Counted from the stretch's first letter, positions 50,225 through 60,727 are shown. The stretch is DNA of 64,000 nucleotides from Hemibagrus wyckioides (GCF_019097595.1 NC_080710.1:664585-728584), one strand, 5' to 3'. A program made the numbers and translations. The notes: generated by a model from the letters alone, not told the origin.

Positions 50225-50990
50225 TGTTCAAATCAGAAGCTCAAACTCAGTAACTCCCTCCCATCCAAATTCCTCTAGATAAATGACAAGTCCTGCCCAG
50301 TATGAGGCTGAACTCCACAGCACCAGTGTCCAGAATGTGTTAGATGTGTTTCTACATGCTGAATTTGGAGATAAGGAAAAAAGCATTAATTCAGCAACAG
50401 GGCAGCTAACAAACATTTTCTCTACAGTGACCAGGAGAGCACTGAAAAGAATAAAAATACACAAATCCAAAAAAAAAGATGGCTAAAAATGTCTGGTTCC
50501 ACAAAGAATGCCAAACTTCAAGAAAAGAACACAAGATCTAACACAAAACATAGAGACCAAATAAAACCAACTAATACGAAACACTTTCCATCAAAGTCTT
50601 AAAAACTACAAATCTTACTGCAGAGGAAAAGAGCTGAGCACATTACAGCAAAGCTCAACAAAATCGAGGAAGCAGTCAACTACAACACATGCTGTGAATA
50701 GCTTAGTTACCCCTAAAAAAGATCAGCATATTCCCCTTCATAACCCAAACATCTGGACTGAACATTTTGGAGACCTCTACACTGACCTCCAATCTCCACA
50801 AAAATGTATAACAGAGAAACACCAGTTAAACCCATCTGTCCAGCTCAGACAGGCCAAAATAAAACAAACAGAAGAAACAACATGAGATAAATACATTGAC
50901 GATCGGCAAAACAAATCAAAGAAGTAAACAAATTGAATGTAAATGTAAATGAATCAGCTCCGTACATTATTAACATAAAAAATTCTCAAG
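50225..50990 (+). mobile_element. Fragment of a LINE ORF2 between endonuclease and RT
   Basis: Broken frames read AELHSTSVQNVLDVFLHAEF, GDKEKSINSATGQLTNIFS and NIWTEHFGDLYTDLQSPQ. The H(F)xxLY stretch resembles the linker before the RT in fish LINEs. The clade cannot be set. Confidence 0.45.
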
Positions 50991-51282
50991 AAAGAAAACT
51001 CCTGTCAAAGTACTGGCTGAGTGACCACAGTCTGGCTCACATATCGGAGCAGTTCCGATGAAATAAATAATAAGTTTTATAAATTTATTATCTTTACCTC
51101 CACATTGTTTTACTCATAAACATACACAACAACAACAACAAAAATTATTTACACAAAGATTTACACAAAGACAATTAAAATGCAGTTAAATACAGTTCTA
51201 TACAAAAGTCTGTGCAAAAATTAATTATTGTTCACATTACAGTATTATTTGATGAACTTAAAATAGAGTAACTATGTAAATA

Positions 51283-51883
51283 CACTATACTGCCAAAGGT
51301 ATTGGGACACCCCTCCAGATCATTGAGTTCAGGTGTTGTTTTTCAGGGGTTGGGCTCCGCCCCTTAGTTCCAGTGAAAGGAACTCTTAATGCTTCAGCTT
51401 CATACCAAGACATTTTGGACAATTTCATGCTCTTTGTGGGAACAGTTTGGGGATGACCCCTTCCTGTTCCAACATGACTGTACACCAGTGACCAAAGCAA
51501 GGTCCATAAAGACATGGATGAGTGAGTTTGGTGTGGAGGAACTTGACTGGCCTGCACAGAGTCCTGACCTCAACCCCATAGAACACCTTTGGGATGAATT
51601 AGAGTGGAGACTGTGAGACAGACCTTCTCGTCCAACATCAGTGCCTGACCTCACAAATGCGCTTCTAGAGGAACGGTCAAAAATTCCCATAAACACACTC
51701 CTAAACCTTGTGGAAAGCCTTCCCAGAAGAGTTGAAGCTGTTATAGCTGTAAAGGGCGGGACAACTCCATATTACATTCATGTGCATGTGAAGGGAGACG
51801 TCCCAAAACATTTGGCCTGGCTCACAGTCTCCGCTCTAATTCATCCCAAAGGTGTTCCATCCAAAACCTTTGGAAATATAGTG
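51283..51883 (+). mobile_element. Tc1-like transposon, 601 bp, internally deleted, with TA duplication
   Basis: Ends CACTATACTGCCAAAGGT and, inverted, CACTATATTTCCAAAGGT, each next to TA (51281-51282 and 51884-51885). Copy 1 at about 11374 has GTAAATATATAAAACTG, the unoccupied site with one TA. It contains the transposase C-terminal end near 51530-51615 (ELDWPAQSPDLNPIEHLWDE), so the catalytic Glu end of DDE remains but the N-terminal half is gone. Confidence 0.93.
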
Positions 51884-52084
51884 TATATAAAACTGCCTTC
51901 AGCTACTGAAGCAGGAGACTGTCAGCTAACACAAAACTGAGTATCATGAAAATTGTTATTATGACAGGTGTGTGTGTGTGTGTGTGTCATTCTGCACTCC
52001 ACCCAGACAGTTTAGAAGTGAAGCTTAGATCTGTCAGTAGCTGCTGTGAAGAGGTACACCTGCTGGTGCTCAGATTCATTACAA

Positions 52085-53035
52085 CAAATTCTGGATTTTG
52101 GATGTGGTAGTTTGGTGGTTAAGGTGTTGGACTACTGATCAGAAGGTTGTGAGTTTAAGTCCCCACAAAAATTTAACAAACAGGAGTCTAGATTCACGAG
52201 GTGAGAGAACGTGGGCAGTGCCAAAGAAAAGAACATAAGAAAACTGAAGACTATCCTAGACTGTATTTTAGCAGCTAACCTATCTAATAGTAACAGCACT
52301 ACCCAACTACACTGATCTAAGCTAACCCAAAAATACAGGGGGTGGCAACTGCCCTATAACCTAGGGTATCTAAACAGCTGGTATACCTATGTGGTGAAAC
52401 GTAGGTGCACACACATTCTCAGTTCTCAAAACCACATGAGCTAGTAAAACACACAAGGATGACAAAGTTACCAGGGCTAGTAAGGTTTTCCCACATGGTA
52501 GCACAATTAGCAGAGTTATGAAAGCTAATAAACAATATGCTAACAGAGTTAAAGCCAGACTAGCCAGACAAAGAGTTAACAGGGATAATTAACAAAATTA
52601 GCAAATTAGCAAACACTAAGCAAGCAGGACGAACACATTTATTACACAACCATACCACAACGATAAATAGAGATACCATAACAAAGATAACAACCATTAT
52701 CACCAAATGAGAACAAAAAGAAGCCACCTCAGGAAACAAAAACCAAAAAAAAAGGAGAAGAGACTGAGGCTTCTTGGAGAGTTGCTTATATACATCAGAC
52801 TCCGCCTCCACTGGGCCGGTTCTTGCTCCTGATTTGTCCAAGTTGAGCCACCCCAGGCAATTGTGATTGGCAGGACTTCTACCTATAGCAGGACAGGAGT
52901 AGGAACCAGAAACAGCAGAGGAACAGAGAGAAGAACATGTGGGGGGGTGGGGAGAACCAAACCAGTAGCAACTCTGGCACATAACAGTCGCTCTGGATAA
53001 GGGCGTGTAAAAGATGTCAGAAATGTAACTGTGAA
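52085..53035 (+). mobile_element. tRNA-derived SINE split by an 800-bp insertion
   Basis: Head TGGTTAAGGTGTTGGACTAC, TGATCAGAAGGTTGTGAG up to about 52185. The SINE end GTCGCTCTGGATAAGGGCGT lies at 52987-53006. The segment between is foreign. Copy 1 lacks the whole region. Confidence 0.7.
52186..52985 (-). mobile_element. Possible solo LTR inside the SINE
   Basis: On the minus strand a 5' end TGTTATGTGCCAGAGTTG is followed by a TATA box (GATGTATATAAGCAACTC, about 52785-52800) and then AATAAA about 160 bp on, as in an LTR promoter and polyadenylation layout. No second LTR or coding region. Boundaries are uncertain. Confidence 0.35.
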
Positions 53036-53465
53036 ACAGGCAAAACAGGAACTGGAAGCTGGCAGCACACATGCCAACAAAGGAGCTGAAAGGAGTTTAT
53101 ATTTGAGTATTAGACTTTATACTGAAGCTGAGCTGTGAGACTTGATGTTAGCCCTGAAGCTGAGCTGTGAGAGGGCTGAGTAAGATCTGTACAAAACACA
53201 GCTAATCTTTATCAGGCATTATTTGTACACACTGAGGATTTTTATTTTTTAAATAGAACTTTAAGTAAAATTTGTATTTGCATGTCTAAAGTAAAGTCCT
53301 GTGTGTTTGAACTTCCTTTCGCTTTCATAATCTAGCAGTGCTAGGTGTGTTCAGAAGAACTCGAGTGTTAAGAGAGTCTAAGAGAGTTAGAGTCTCGTAT
53401 TAAACTGTTCATCTTATTAACTGTTCAGTGATGGAGACTTAAAGGTAAACTGTTCATAGCAAAGA

Positions 53466-54045
53466 CAGAGCTCAGTGCTTACGATGCTGGACCACTGATC
53501 AGGAGGCAATGACTCCCAGGATCACCAAGCTGCCACCGCCAGCCCCCTGAGCACGAACCCCTGAGCAAGGCCCCCTGAGCACGAACCCCTGAGCACGACC
53601 CCCTGAGCATGGCCCCCTGAGTATGACCCCATGAGCACGGCCCCCTGAGCACGGTCCACTGAGCACGGCCCCCTGAGCACGACCCCCTGAGCATGGCCCC
53701 CTGAGTATGACCCCATGAGCACGGCCCCCTGAGCACGTTCCCCCCGAGCACGGCCCCCCGAGCACGGCCCCCCGAGCACGGCCCCCCGAGCACGGCCCCC
53801 CGAGCACGTTCCCCCGAGCACGGCCCCCCGAGCACGGCCCCCCGAGCACGACCCACTGAGCACGGCCCCCTGGGCACGGCCCCCTGTGCACGGCCCCCTG
53901 TGCACGGCCCCCTGTGCACGGCCCACTGAGCACGGCCCCCTGAGCACGGCCCCCTGAGCACGGCCCCCTGAGCACGGCCCCCTGAGCACGGCCCTGCACC
54001 CCCAACCACTCAGATACACACAATAAGATAAATGTAAGCCACTGG
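53466..54045. repeat. 15-bp expansion inside a SINE body, array 3 (largest)
   Basis: A SINE head (CTGGACCACTGATCAGGAGG) and CCAAGCTGCCACCGCC lead into about 30 units of CCCCTGAGCACGGCC. Blocks of variants occur: CGAGCACGG, TGTGCACGG, GTATGACCCCATGAG. It ends in CACAATAAGATAAATGTAA. The first unit still reads CCCCTGAGCAAGGCCC, the plain SINE word, at about 53560. Confidence 0.88.
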
Positions 54046-54372
54046 GGATAAAGGACTCTGTTAAAGCACCATAACTGTAAAGAACAGCTGAAGTTGTGTG
54101 TGTGGTCCAGACCCGGTGAAGCCGTCGTGCTCCCCAGCAGTGGTGAGGGATTCTCAGGTGAACGAGTTCATGAAATTAATTTAATATTCCACCTTCTACC
54201 TTATCAGCATGACTGTATTACACCAGAGATTTCACTACAGCATGGAAGTACACTCAGATGTGCTCCATGAGTACCATGTACAACATAATCTTTATGAATG
54301 AACATGAGCTTCTTTTAGCCTAAAGCTCTGGATAGCAGAATAGGTTTAGATAGAAAAGTTGTGTTAGTGATG

Positions 54373-55094
54373 ATTCAAGATTCAAGAAGCTTTTATTGTC
54401 ATTTCCCCCACATATATCTGACGCAGTACATAGTGAAATGAGATCAACGTTTCTCCAGGACCTGGTGCTACATAAACATACAACATATAGTTTGGACACA
54501 AAAAACAACACAGAGCTAGGACAGAAGTTTGTCCAAGCCACATAAAGTGCAAAATGTGCAACTAGGTGCAAACAGAGCAAAGACAACACAGTGCAAAAAA
54601 CAAAACAATACGTACAAAAAACAACACAGCAAAACAGGACACTTAGAACATGTGCAATTAAATGAAAAATGAAATGAAATAAAATGGTGTACAAAAAAAC
54701 AGGTAACTTATATATGATTGAATGATGAAGGGGAGTGCCGGTCAGCTAGGGTTTGTTTTTAGCCTAGCATGGACACCTGCCCGTTTTCTGTGCTTCTGCT
54801 TCCTCGAGCACTGCTTGCGACATCCTCTCTCCTGGCCACCAGCATCAGGCGACACTGAGGACTGAAGGCTTGGTCTTCGCAGCAAACAGAGGTTGCAAAG
54901 TTTGCAGAGTACTTCATCATGCAGGTTAGTAGTTGCATGATTTCTGAGCTGTAGTATCATCTGGCAGTCGTATACATGAACACCACTGTCTTTGGTGTCC
55001 TTGCACCTTGAAATTCGGTCTAAAACAAAGAAATAGCACCATTTTGGTTCCGGAGTGGCCACTGCGTGCTACTGCCACACCGCCATCTTGGAAA
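54373..55094 (-). mobile_element. LINE with only its two ends (internally deleted)
   Basis: On the minus strand it starts near 55094 with AAGATGGCGGTGTGGCAG, encodes a short frame ([30 protein letters not shown], 55062-54742) like the start of a fish LINE coding region. It then goes directly to a 3' end with GGGGAAATGACAATAAAAGC and a TTGAATC tail. Endonuclease and RT are absent. Copy 1 has no insert here. Confidence 0.6.
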
Positions 55095-55321
55095 TTTCCT
55101 CCACATCATTAACATAAGAATGGTGTACCTAATAAAATGGCCAGAAATGTTATATACCCATACATAGCACAAGATACAAAAAAAAAAAGTGATGCAAAAA
55201 GAGGAAGCAGACAGAGACATTAGTATTTTCACTCGGGTTGGTTTTTATCTGGGATTCAGAGTGATGTGTTTGTGTAGTTCTGTTTGTGTAGCTGGGGAGA
55301 TAAAATGAAAGGAAAGGCAAA

Positions 55322-55391
55322 GTAAAGAGAGAGGGGGGGCAGAGAGAGAGGGAGACAGATAGAGAGGGGGAGAGAGAGAGAGAGACAGAGG

Positions 55392-55428
<37 letters not shown>
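55322..55428. repeat. Polypurine (AG)n-rich stretch
   Basis: AG runs with GGGGG interruptions, matching the AG-rich end of copy 1 at 29281-29315. Confidence 0.85.
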
Positions 55429-55430
<2 letters not shown>

Positions 55431-55439
55431 GCTAACAAC

Positions 55440-55928
55440 AGACACTCGTGACAGATGACTCATGTCTGGTGGAGTGTCCAGGAGGGCAGTAAAGCTCACT
55501 CTTTAGATCACAGCAGTGAGAATCATCACACTGACACCAGTAAGAACACCTGAGTGACCGATCACCAACACACTGGAGGAAAATGACATGAAGCGGTCAG
55601 TGGTCATCTGATCAGTGTATAAGAGATGAAGAGCTACAGGACACAGCATTAAACACAGGCCTGTAAAGGAGACTTAACTAGAAATAAATTCAAATATAAT
55701 TCACTCTAATGACATAAAGTAGAAAACAGACTGTATATAAAATGAATTAGAGTCTCTAAACATCTTTCACTATAAACATCTCACTGCAGTAAAATGATCA
55801 AAGTGACTTTAATAAAACATTTGTGTGTTTCCACTGAACTAAAACTCCTCCATCTGTCTGAGACGTAACACACATTACAACACACTCCAGGTTCAGACAC
55901 ACTGCAGAAACAGAGTAGACCTTTTTCC
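55440..55928. other. No recognised feature
   Basis: No open frame with a familiar word and no tandem array. Confidence 0.45.
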
Positions 55929-55944
55929 ATTTATTTCCATATTT

Positions 55945-56105
55945 TTATTTCAGATTTAAAGTAAGAAGTCTAAAATCTGGATTCTGTGATGCTGACATGA
56001 TATCAGAGTCCTTCTTCAGCTGCTGCATGAACTTACTCCACGAGGTTCTGGAGTTCAGGAGACCAGATTGCTCTGTGTAACCATGGATACGAACTCTGAC
56101 CTGAA
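55945..56105 (-). CDS. Possible terminal coding exon of an unknown gene
   Basis: Acceptor TTTATTTCAG before 56105, then 53 codons (VRIHGYTEQSGLLNSRTSWS, KFMQQLKKDSDIMSASQ, ending LLTLNLK), a stop at 55945 and AATAAA on the minus strand within 20 bp. The product is not recognised and no upstream exon is identified, so this may be chance. Confidence 0.25.
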
Positions 56106-56223
56106 CTGAAATAAAGCCAAGTTTATAAATGGTACAAGACTTTTTCAGGAATATCCCAAAGTAGCTCAAATCATCCGTACTGTTGTGTGTGTGTGTGTTC
56201 AGTTTAAGACACAAGAGATGAAA

Positions 56224-56276
56224 GATGTTTGATTGTCTCTCTCTCTCTCACTCTCTCTCTCTCGCTCTCTCTCTCA

Positions 56277-56313
<37 letters not shown>

Positions 56314-56320
56314 ACTCTGC
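56224..56320. repeat. (CT)n microsatellite
   Basis: TCTC runs with CACT interruptions over about 100 bp. Confidence 0.9.
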
Positions 56321-56479
56321 ACATCTAGCTGGTCTGCAATATGAAACACAATCAATAATCTATACTTATATTAATTGTATATTACAGTCCTACTACTGAT
56401 GATCTCATAAATCAGATTGTCCTAAGAGTATAGCCTGTATGGTAAGTTTTGTTTAGCTTAAACTTTACCTGAGGGTTCC

Positions 56480-56800
56480 TGCTCTGACTCCAACGCTGAA
56501 CTCTAATTAATTTTTTTATTTACTAAAATAAAATCTTGACCCTCTAACACTTACACTCTCTATTCTACTTCTATGATTTCTTTTATTACTTATATTAAAA
56601 ATCTTGACCCACTAACACTAGTACTCTCTTTTCTATCAACTTTTTATCCTTTTTATTTATTATTATAATAAAACCATGCTCCATGTACTGTGTTAGACTA
56701 AACGAGACTTGTCACAGCACTTGAATGTTGTTGCCTGTTTGTTGGTTTGATTTTATCTATTGTAATTTGTTTGGATGAAAGCGTCTGTCTGTCAAATGAA
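56480..56800. repeat. Interspersed-repeat remnant with a SINE-like end
   Basis: Two related copies of AAAATCTTGACCC and CTAACAC (56529 and 56606), followed by GTTTGGATGAAAGCGTCTGT at about 56767, resembling the GGATAAAAGCGTCTG end of fish SINEs. Confidence 0.45.
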
Positions 56801-56804
56801 AACA

Positions 56805-57112
56805 CCAAAGTATCGCGAGAGAGACTCTCCTGCATATTCAAGCTCACACTCTTGTCACTTACTTTACTTTGGCACTTTATTTTGGGCCTCATATGCCGAT
56901 CGGTCTGCGCAGAGCCACTTCAAGTCGAAAACATCTATTACCTGCCTCTGGAAATGGCCAATTAGGCAGTGCGTCATGTGGTGGTCATTTACACTCTGCG
57001 ATTTCCTGATTCGTAGATTGAGCGGTCCGTCAATTCACTACTAGCAGTGGCCAGAACAACTGTCAGGCCACCGGGAAATGTCCCAGTGCTCCCGATGGCC
57101 AGTCCACCCCTG
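56805..57112 (-). mobile_element. Possible hAT-type element end
   Basis: The minus strand begins CAGGGGTGGACTGGCCATCG at 57112, then GGGAGCACTGGGACATTTCC. CAGGGGYGGACTGG is a terminal word I associate with fish hAT elements. The other end is not located. Confidence 0.35.
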
Positions 57113-57185
57113 CTAATATGGCCAATATTAGCCAAATATCCTTAACTTTTTGTGAGTAGTGTATATATTTAAACAAAAAAAGCTA

Positions 57186-57223
<38 letters not shown>
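57186..57223. repeat. (TG)n microsatellite
   Basis: About 19 units. 57224-57370 has nothing recognised. Confidence 0.95.
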
Positions 57224-57225
<2 letters not shown>

Positions 57226-57379
57226 ATCTTGCATCATAGTTCTGTTTGCATGTCTACACTCTGACACAACAGTCTCCTGCACCACATCAGGACACACCCA
57301 GTTCAGATCATATTTCTAGGAGGATTAAAAAGTTTTTAGCCATGAAATGACTGCTGTTAGAGACCGGACAAACAGAGGA

Positions 57380-57735
57380 GTGCAGAATGAAGTGGACAGA
57401 GGAGTGCAGTGGACAGGGGAGTGAAGTGGACAGAGGAGTGCAGTGGACAGGGGAGTGAAGTGGACAGAGGAGTGAAGTGGACAGAGGAGTGCAGTGGACA
57501 GGGGAGTGAAGTGGACAGAGGAGTGCAGTGGACAGGGGAGTGAAGTGGACAGAGGAGTGAAGTGGACAGAGGAGTGCAGTGGACAGGGGAGTGAAGTGGA
57601 CAGAGGAGTGCAGTGGACAGGGGAGTGAAGTGGACAGAGGAGTGCAGTGGACAGGGGAGTGAAGTGGACAGAGGAGTGCAGTGGACAGGGGAGTGAAGTG
57701 GACAGAGGAGAGTTGTGGACAGAGGAGAGAAGTGG
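57380..57735. repeat. 17-bp minisatellite upstream of the nuclease gene
   Basis: About 21 units of GTGGACAGAGGAGTGAA, alternating with GTGGACAGGGGAGTGCA types in a 34-bp or 51-bp higher pattern. It ends about 160 bp before the 5'UTR splice donor of the first nuclease-like gene. Confidence 0.92.
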
Positions 57736-57821
57736 AGAAGGAATATGAGTTTCTAGTCCTAAAGGGAGGAGTTTTTACACACAGCTGAAAAACACAGTTA
57801 TGTAATCACACACATCAGCTG

Positions 57822-57824
<3 letters not shown>

Positions 57825-57852
<28 letters not shown>

Positions 57853-57897
57853 TCAGACCTTCTTTCTGTTAACCACCATTTCACTACAACACTACAG
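57825..57897 (+). other. Probable 5'UTR exon end and donor of nuclease-like gene 1
   Basis: CACTACAACACTACA followed by GTGAGT at 57898, opening an intron with a (CT)n stretch (57901-57995) that ends at TTTGGAGCAG (58100). Gene 2 has the same layout: a GTGAGT donor, CT-rich intron and an acceptor shortly before the ATG. Confidence 0.5.
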
Positions 57898-57927
57898 TGA
57901 GTCTCTGTCTCTCTATCTGTCTCTCTG

Positions 57928-57965
<38 letters not shown>

Positions 57966-58121
57966 TCTCACTCTCTCTCTCTCTCTCTCTTTCTGTCTCT
58001 ATCGCTGATGTGATGATATTTAGTAAAATGTTAACAGGATCATAGCTGATTCTCTGTGTGGTGAACTTCACTGACTTTCACTTGTTATTGTTTGGAGCAG
58101 GAGGAAGCTCAGTGCCTCAGT

Positions 58122-59336
58122 ATGGAGACAAATAGTTTAAACAGAATTCATGAGAGAAGCTCAGAGGCGACATGCAGAATAACAGGAAAAAGAAAACACT
58201 TCATAAACCGAGCAAGAGCTGGAGAAAGTGGAGGCGTGGCACAGCCGAGTGGAGACAAGCAGGAGGAGGCGGGACTCTGCACTGACCGGGAGCTCCGGCC
58301 TCTCAGTGTGGACGATTATCAGACGCTGCTGCAGTGCTTAAACATTAACCTTCCTGAAGGAGCGTTAAACCCTGAGGTCAGTCACCGCTCCACACACCCT
58401 GATGTCATCAAGAATTCAAAAGACATTATAGAAAAACTGAGAAGCTCTCAACTCACAGTAGTGGAGAAACCTCGGCTGTCGTGTGTGAAGGTCAAACACG
58501 CCTCTGACCTGAGAGACAGAGGAAAGATTACAGACTTCCTACAGATGTTATTTTTTAAAAAGCGTACCAAAGCCTCAGAGAGAACCTTGAAGGAGCGTTG
58601 GGAGATGAACACTCCTGCAAGAGGCTGCAGGTTCAGGATGAGGGACTCGTTTAAGGAGACGCCGGTCTTCACTCCTCAAAAGTCTGCCAGAGCCCCCGGA
58701 GCTCGGAGAGCATGGTTCGGGGATCCGGCAGACAACAAAAAGAATGAGATGGACTGCTTCAGATTCTTCCTCCAACAGAAAGGGCTGGAACTAGAAGAGG
58801 TCATCTACAACAGAGAATATAAAGTAGAGTCTGGGTTTATCTCTGGAAGGTTGGACTTTTTATTAGAGCTGAAACATTCAGCTGAAAGCAGCAAAGCATC
58901 TCAGAGTGAGAAAATCATCATCGAGTGTAAAGGTACAAGAGGTGACATGGTGGGAGACGTCTTCACTTCACGTGATGGAGAACATCAAGCAGAATTCAAC
59001 AAACACCACAAGTATTACTGTCAAACCCAGGCTTATCTCTACCTCCTGAAAAAGGAAGTGAGCCCAGTTCCAGTCAGAGCTGTGTTGGTGGTGAAGGTCA
59101 CTGCTGAAGAGACCAAGTTCTACTGCACTGAAGTGGAGGACGACATGGGGAACATGGAGGAACTGAACAGCTTCTGCCGAGAGGAAGCGCTGCCTCGCTT
59201 CCTGGCTGCTCTCAACCTCATCTTTCAGAAAGTGATGGAAAGAGAAGAAGAGAAGGAAAGAGAAGAAGAGAAGGAAACAGAGTCAGTGGGAGAGACAGAA
59301 AGAGACGGAACGATGGAAAGAATCAGCAGCAGTTAA
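58122..59336 (+). CDS. Putative PD-(D/E)XK nuclease (RecB/YqaJ-like), gene 1 of a tandem pair
   Basis: 404 codons without introns. I start at the ATG at 58122; the frame is open ten codons further back, but only to a TTG and the splice acceptor at 58100. Residues 1-55 are basic and low in order; 60-225 hold blocks shared with gene 2 (PLSVDDY, HRSTHPDVI, GCRFRMRDSFKET, CFRFFLQQKGL). The core has E236, then SGRLDFLLELK with D245, then IIIECKG with E268 and K270, then YYCQTQAYLYLL with Q301/Q303 and Y305. That order (Glu, Asp, ExK, QxxxY) is the active-site pattern of RecB, lambda-exonuclease and YqaJ-type PD-(D/E)XK nucleases. The C-terminus is a Glu/Lys-rich tail (370-395). DNA cleavage is inferred; I do not recognise a named vertebrate orthologue. 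Confidence 0.85.
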   Translation: METNSLNRIHERSSEATCRITGKRKHFINRARAGESGGVAQPSGDKQEEAGLCTDRELRPLSVDDYQTLLQCLNINLPEGALNPEVSHRSTHPDVIKNSKDIIEKLRSSQLTVVEKPRLSCVKVKHASDLRDRGKITDFLQMLFFKKRTKASERTLKERWEMNTPARGCRFRMRDSFKETPVFTPQKSARAPGARRAWFGDPADNKKNEMDCFRFFLQQKGLELEEVIYNREYKVESGFISGRLDFLLELKHSAESSKASQSEKIIIECKGTRGDMVGDVFTSRDGEHQAEFNKHHKYYCQTQAYLYLLKKEVSPVPVRAVLVVKVTAEETKFYCTEVEDDMGNMEELNSFCREEALPRFLAALNLIFQKVMEREEEKEREEEKETESVGETERDGTMERISSS

Positions 59337-59370
59337 TCAGTCTGGAGATTAAAGCCGTGATGAGTCAGCG

Positions 59371-59425
<55 letters not shown>

Positions 59426-59427
59426 GA
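59371..59427. repeat. (TG)n microsatellite in the 3' flank of gene 1
   Basis: TG runs with three TTTG interruptions. 59428-59820 holds two further short (CA)n runs (59527-59543, 59764-59804) and nothing else recognised. Confidence 0.95.
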
Positions 59428-59830
59428 CATTGTGTCTAATCACCTGCTACATTCCTGAAAATCCAACACTGATCCTTTAAAATAATAATATATAACAAGC
59501 AAATTCACTATAACACAATTCTAACACACACACACACACACACAGTTGTGTACCGTGCACAATAACCTTATCCTGTTCATTTAGTATTTAATGGAGATTT
59601 CATGTCGTTTAGAACAGAGGTGTGAACATTCCTTTAGAAGATCTGGACTGAAACGTATTGAGAAACGGTTTGTGGTGAAGCTGATGGAAAAACACTGATT
59701 AGTCATCAGGTTAAAGTTTTAGGAAGCTGTGTTAGGACATGTATTAGTAACAGCCCCACTACACACTCACACACACACACACACACACATACACACACAC
59801 ACAGTCTGTGAGACTGGGACACAGGATCAG

Positions 59831-59837
59831 TATAAAA
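59831..59837 (+). promoter_or_regulatory. Candidate TATA box of gene 2
   Basis: TATAAAA in GGATCAGTATAAAAACTCTT, about 410 bp before the 5'UTR splice donor at 60249. The distance implies a 5'UTR exon of about 390 bp. Gene 1 has no such box at its promoter. Confidence 0.4.
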
Positions 59838-59861
59838 ACTCTTCTGGAGGTGATGCAGTAA

Positions 59862-60248
59862 GAAAAACACAGAAATAAGACCTTTAAGCTTTTAAGAGTC
59901 AGATGAAGGGATTCAGGAAGTGGAAGAAGTTTCCAGAAGATCATGGAAGACGCTGTGAAGTGCTGAGGTTTTATAGAAGAACATTAATGTTTTAAATCTG
60001 AAGCAGCAGCTACTATAGGAAGTCAGTGAGGGAGCAGCAGTGGGGTGGAGCTGTGTGAGAACTTCAGGAGTTCCACACTGGATCATCTCTCAGAGCCGAC
60101 CGGAGACGCTGGACTGAAGACAAGCCTCGGGTCACTTCTACACTTTCTTCCATTCCTTCATCTTGCTCTCAGTTTCCTGTTCCATCAGTTCATCTGTATG
60201 CCACTGGAGTCTATCCCACGCTTCAGCTTCCTACATTCAACACAGCAG
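59862..60248 (+). other. Probable 5'UTR exon of nuclease-like gene 2
   Basis: Unique sequence between the TATA box and a GTGAGT donor (TTCAACACAGCA, GTGAGTGATT). The 5' end is estimated. Confidence 0.4.
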
Positions 60249-60269
60249 TGAGTGATTCTGTCTCTCGTG

Positions 60270-60395
60270 ACTCTCTCTCTCTCTCTCTCTCATGATTCTC
60301 TCTCTCTCTCTCTCTCTCTCATGATTCTCTCTCTCTCTCGTAATTCTCTCTCTCTCATAATTCCCTCTCTCGTGACTCTCTCTCTCTCTCTCATG

Positions 60396-60431
<36 letters not shown>

Positions 60432-60483
60432 GATTCTCTCTCTCTCTCGTAATTCTCTCTCTCTCATAATTCCCTCTCTCGTG

Positions 60484-60520
<37 letters not shown>

Positions 60521-60532
60521 ATTCTCTCTCAG
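60270..60532. repeat. (CT)n array with CATGATT/CGTAATT spacers in the gene 2 intron
   Basis: CT runs broken regularly by ATGATTCTC, GTAATTCTC, ATAATTCCC and GTGACTCTC. The phrase order repeats once (60326-60390 and 60428-60488), so the array grew by larger blocks. Acceptor CTTTTTTAG follows at 60672. Confidence 0.92.
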
Positions 60533-60727
60533 ATTTCTCTTCTGATTCTCACAATCTCTCAAAATCCCTTAATGAGAATCCTTTACCTTTTAGACGACTC
60601 CTTCTGCACGGAGCCAGAGACAAATGAATAAAAATGTATTTTGATTCTCAGACTGCATTGACCTTTTTTAGGTGAAGGACACTGAAGATCGAACAGCAGA
60701 AGATCAGGAGAAGTTGGAGGTGCAGAA

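Larger units (their letters stand above)
51033..55350. repeat. Segmental duplication copy 2 (partner 11142-29290)
   Basis: Matches copy 1 block by block. Private insertions here are a Tc1-like element (51283-51883), a SINE split by another insertion (about 52085-53035) and a deleted LINE (about 54373-55094). It lacks the hAT element, the LINE tail, the Gypsy pieces and the expanded 14-bp array of copy 1. Confidence 0.85.

Noticed and set aside
58092..58121. Start of gene 1 at 58092
   Set aside because: The codon there is TTG, not ATG, and a splice acceptor (GGAGCAG) lies at 58100; the first ATG is 58122.
58448..58775. Minus-strand frames opposite gene 1
   Set aside because: Short, no motif, opposite a conserved paralogous coding region.
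60237..60627. Open frames of Ser/Leu or Arg/Glu
   Set aside because: Direct readings of the (CT)n intron array of gene 2.
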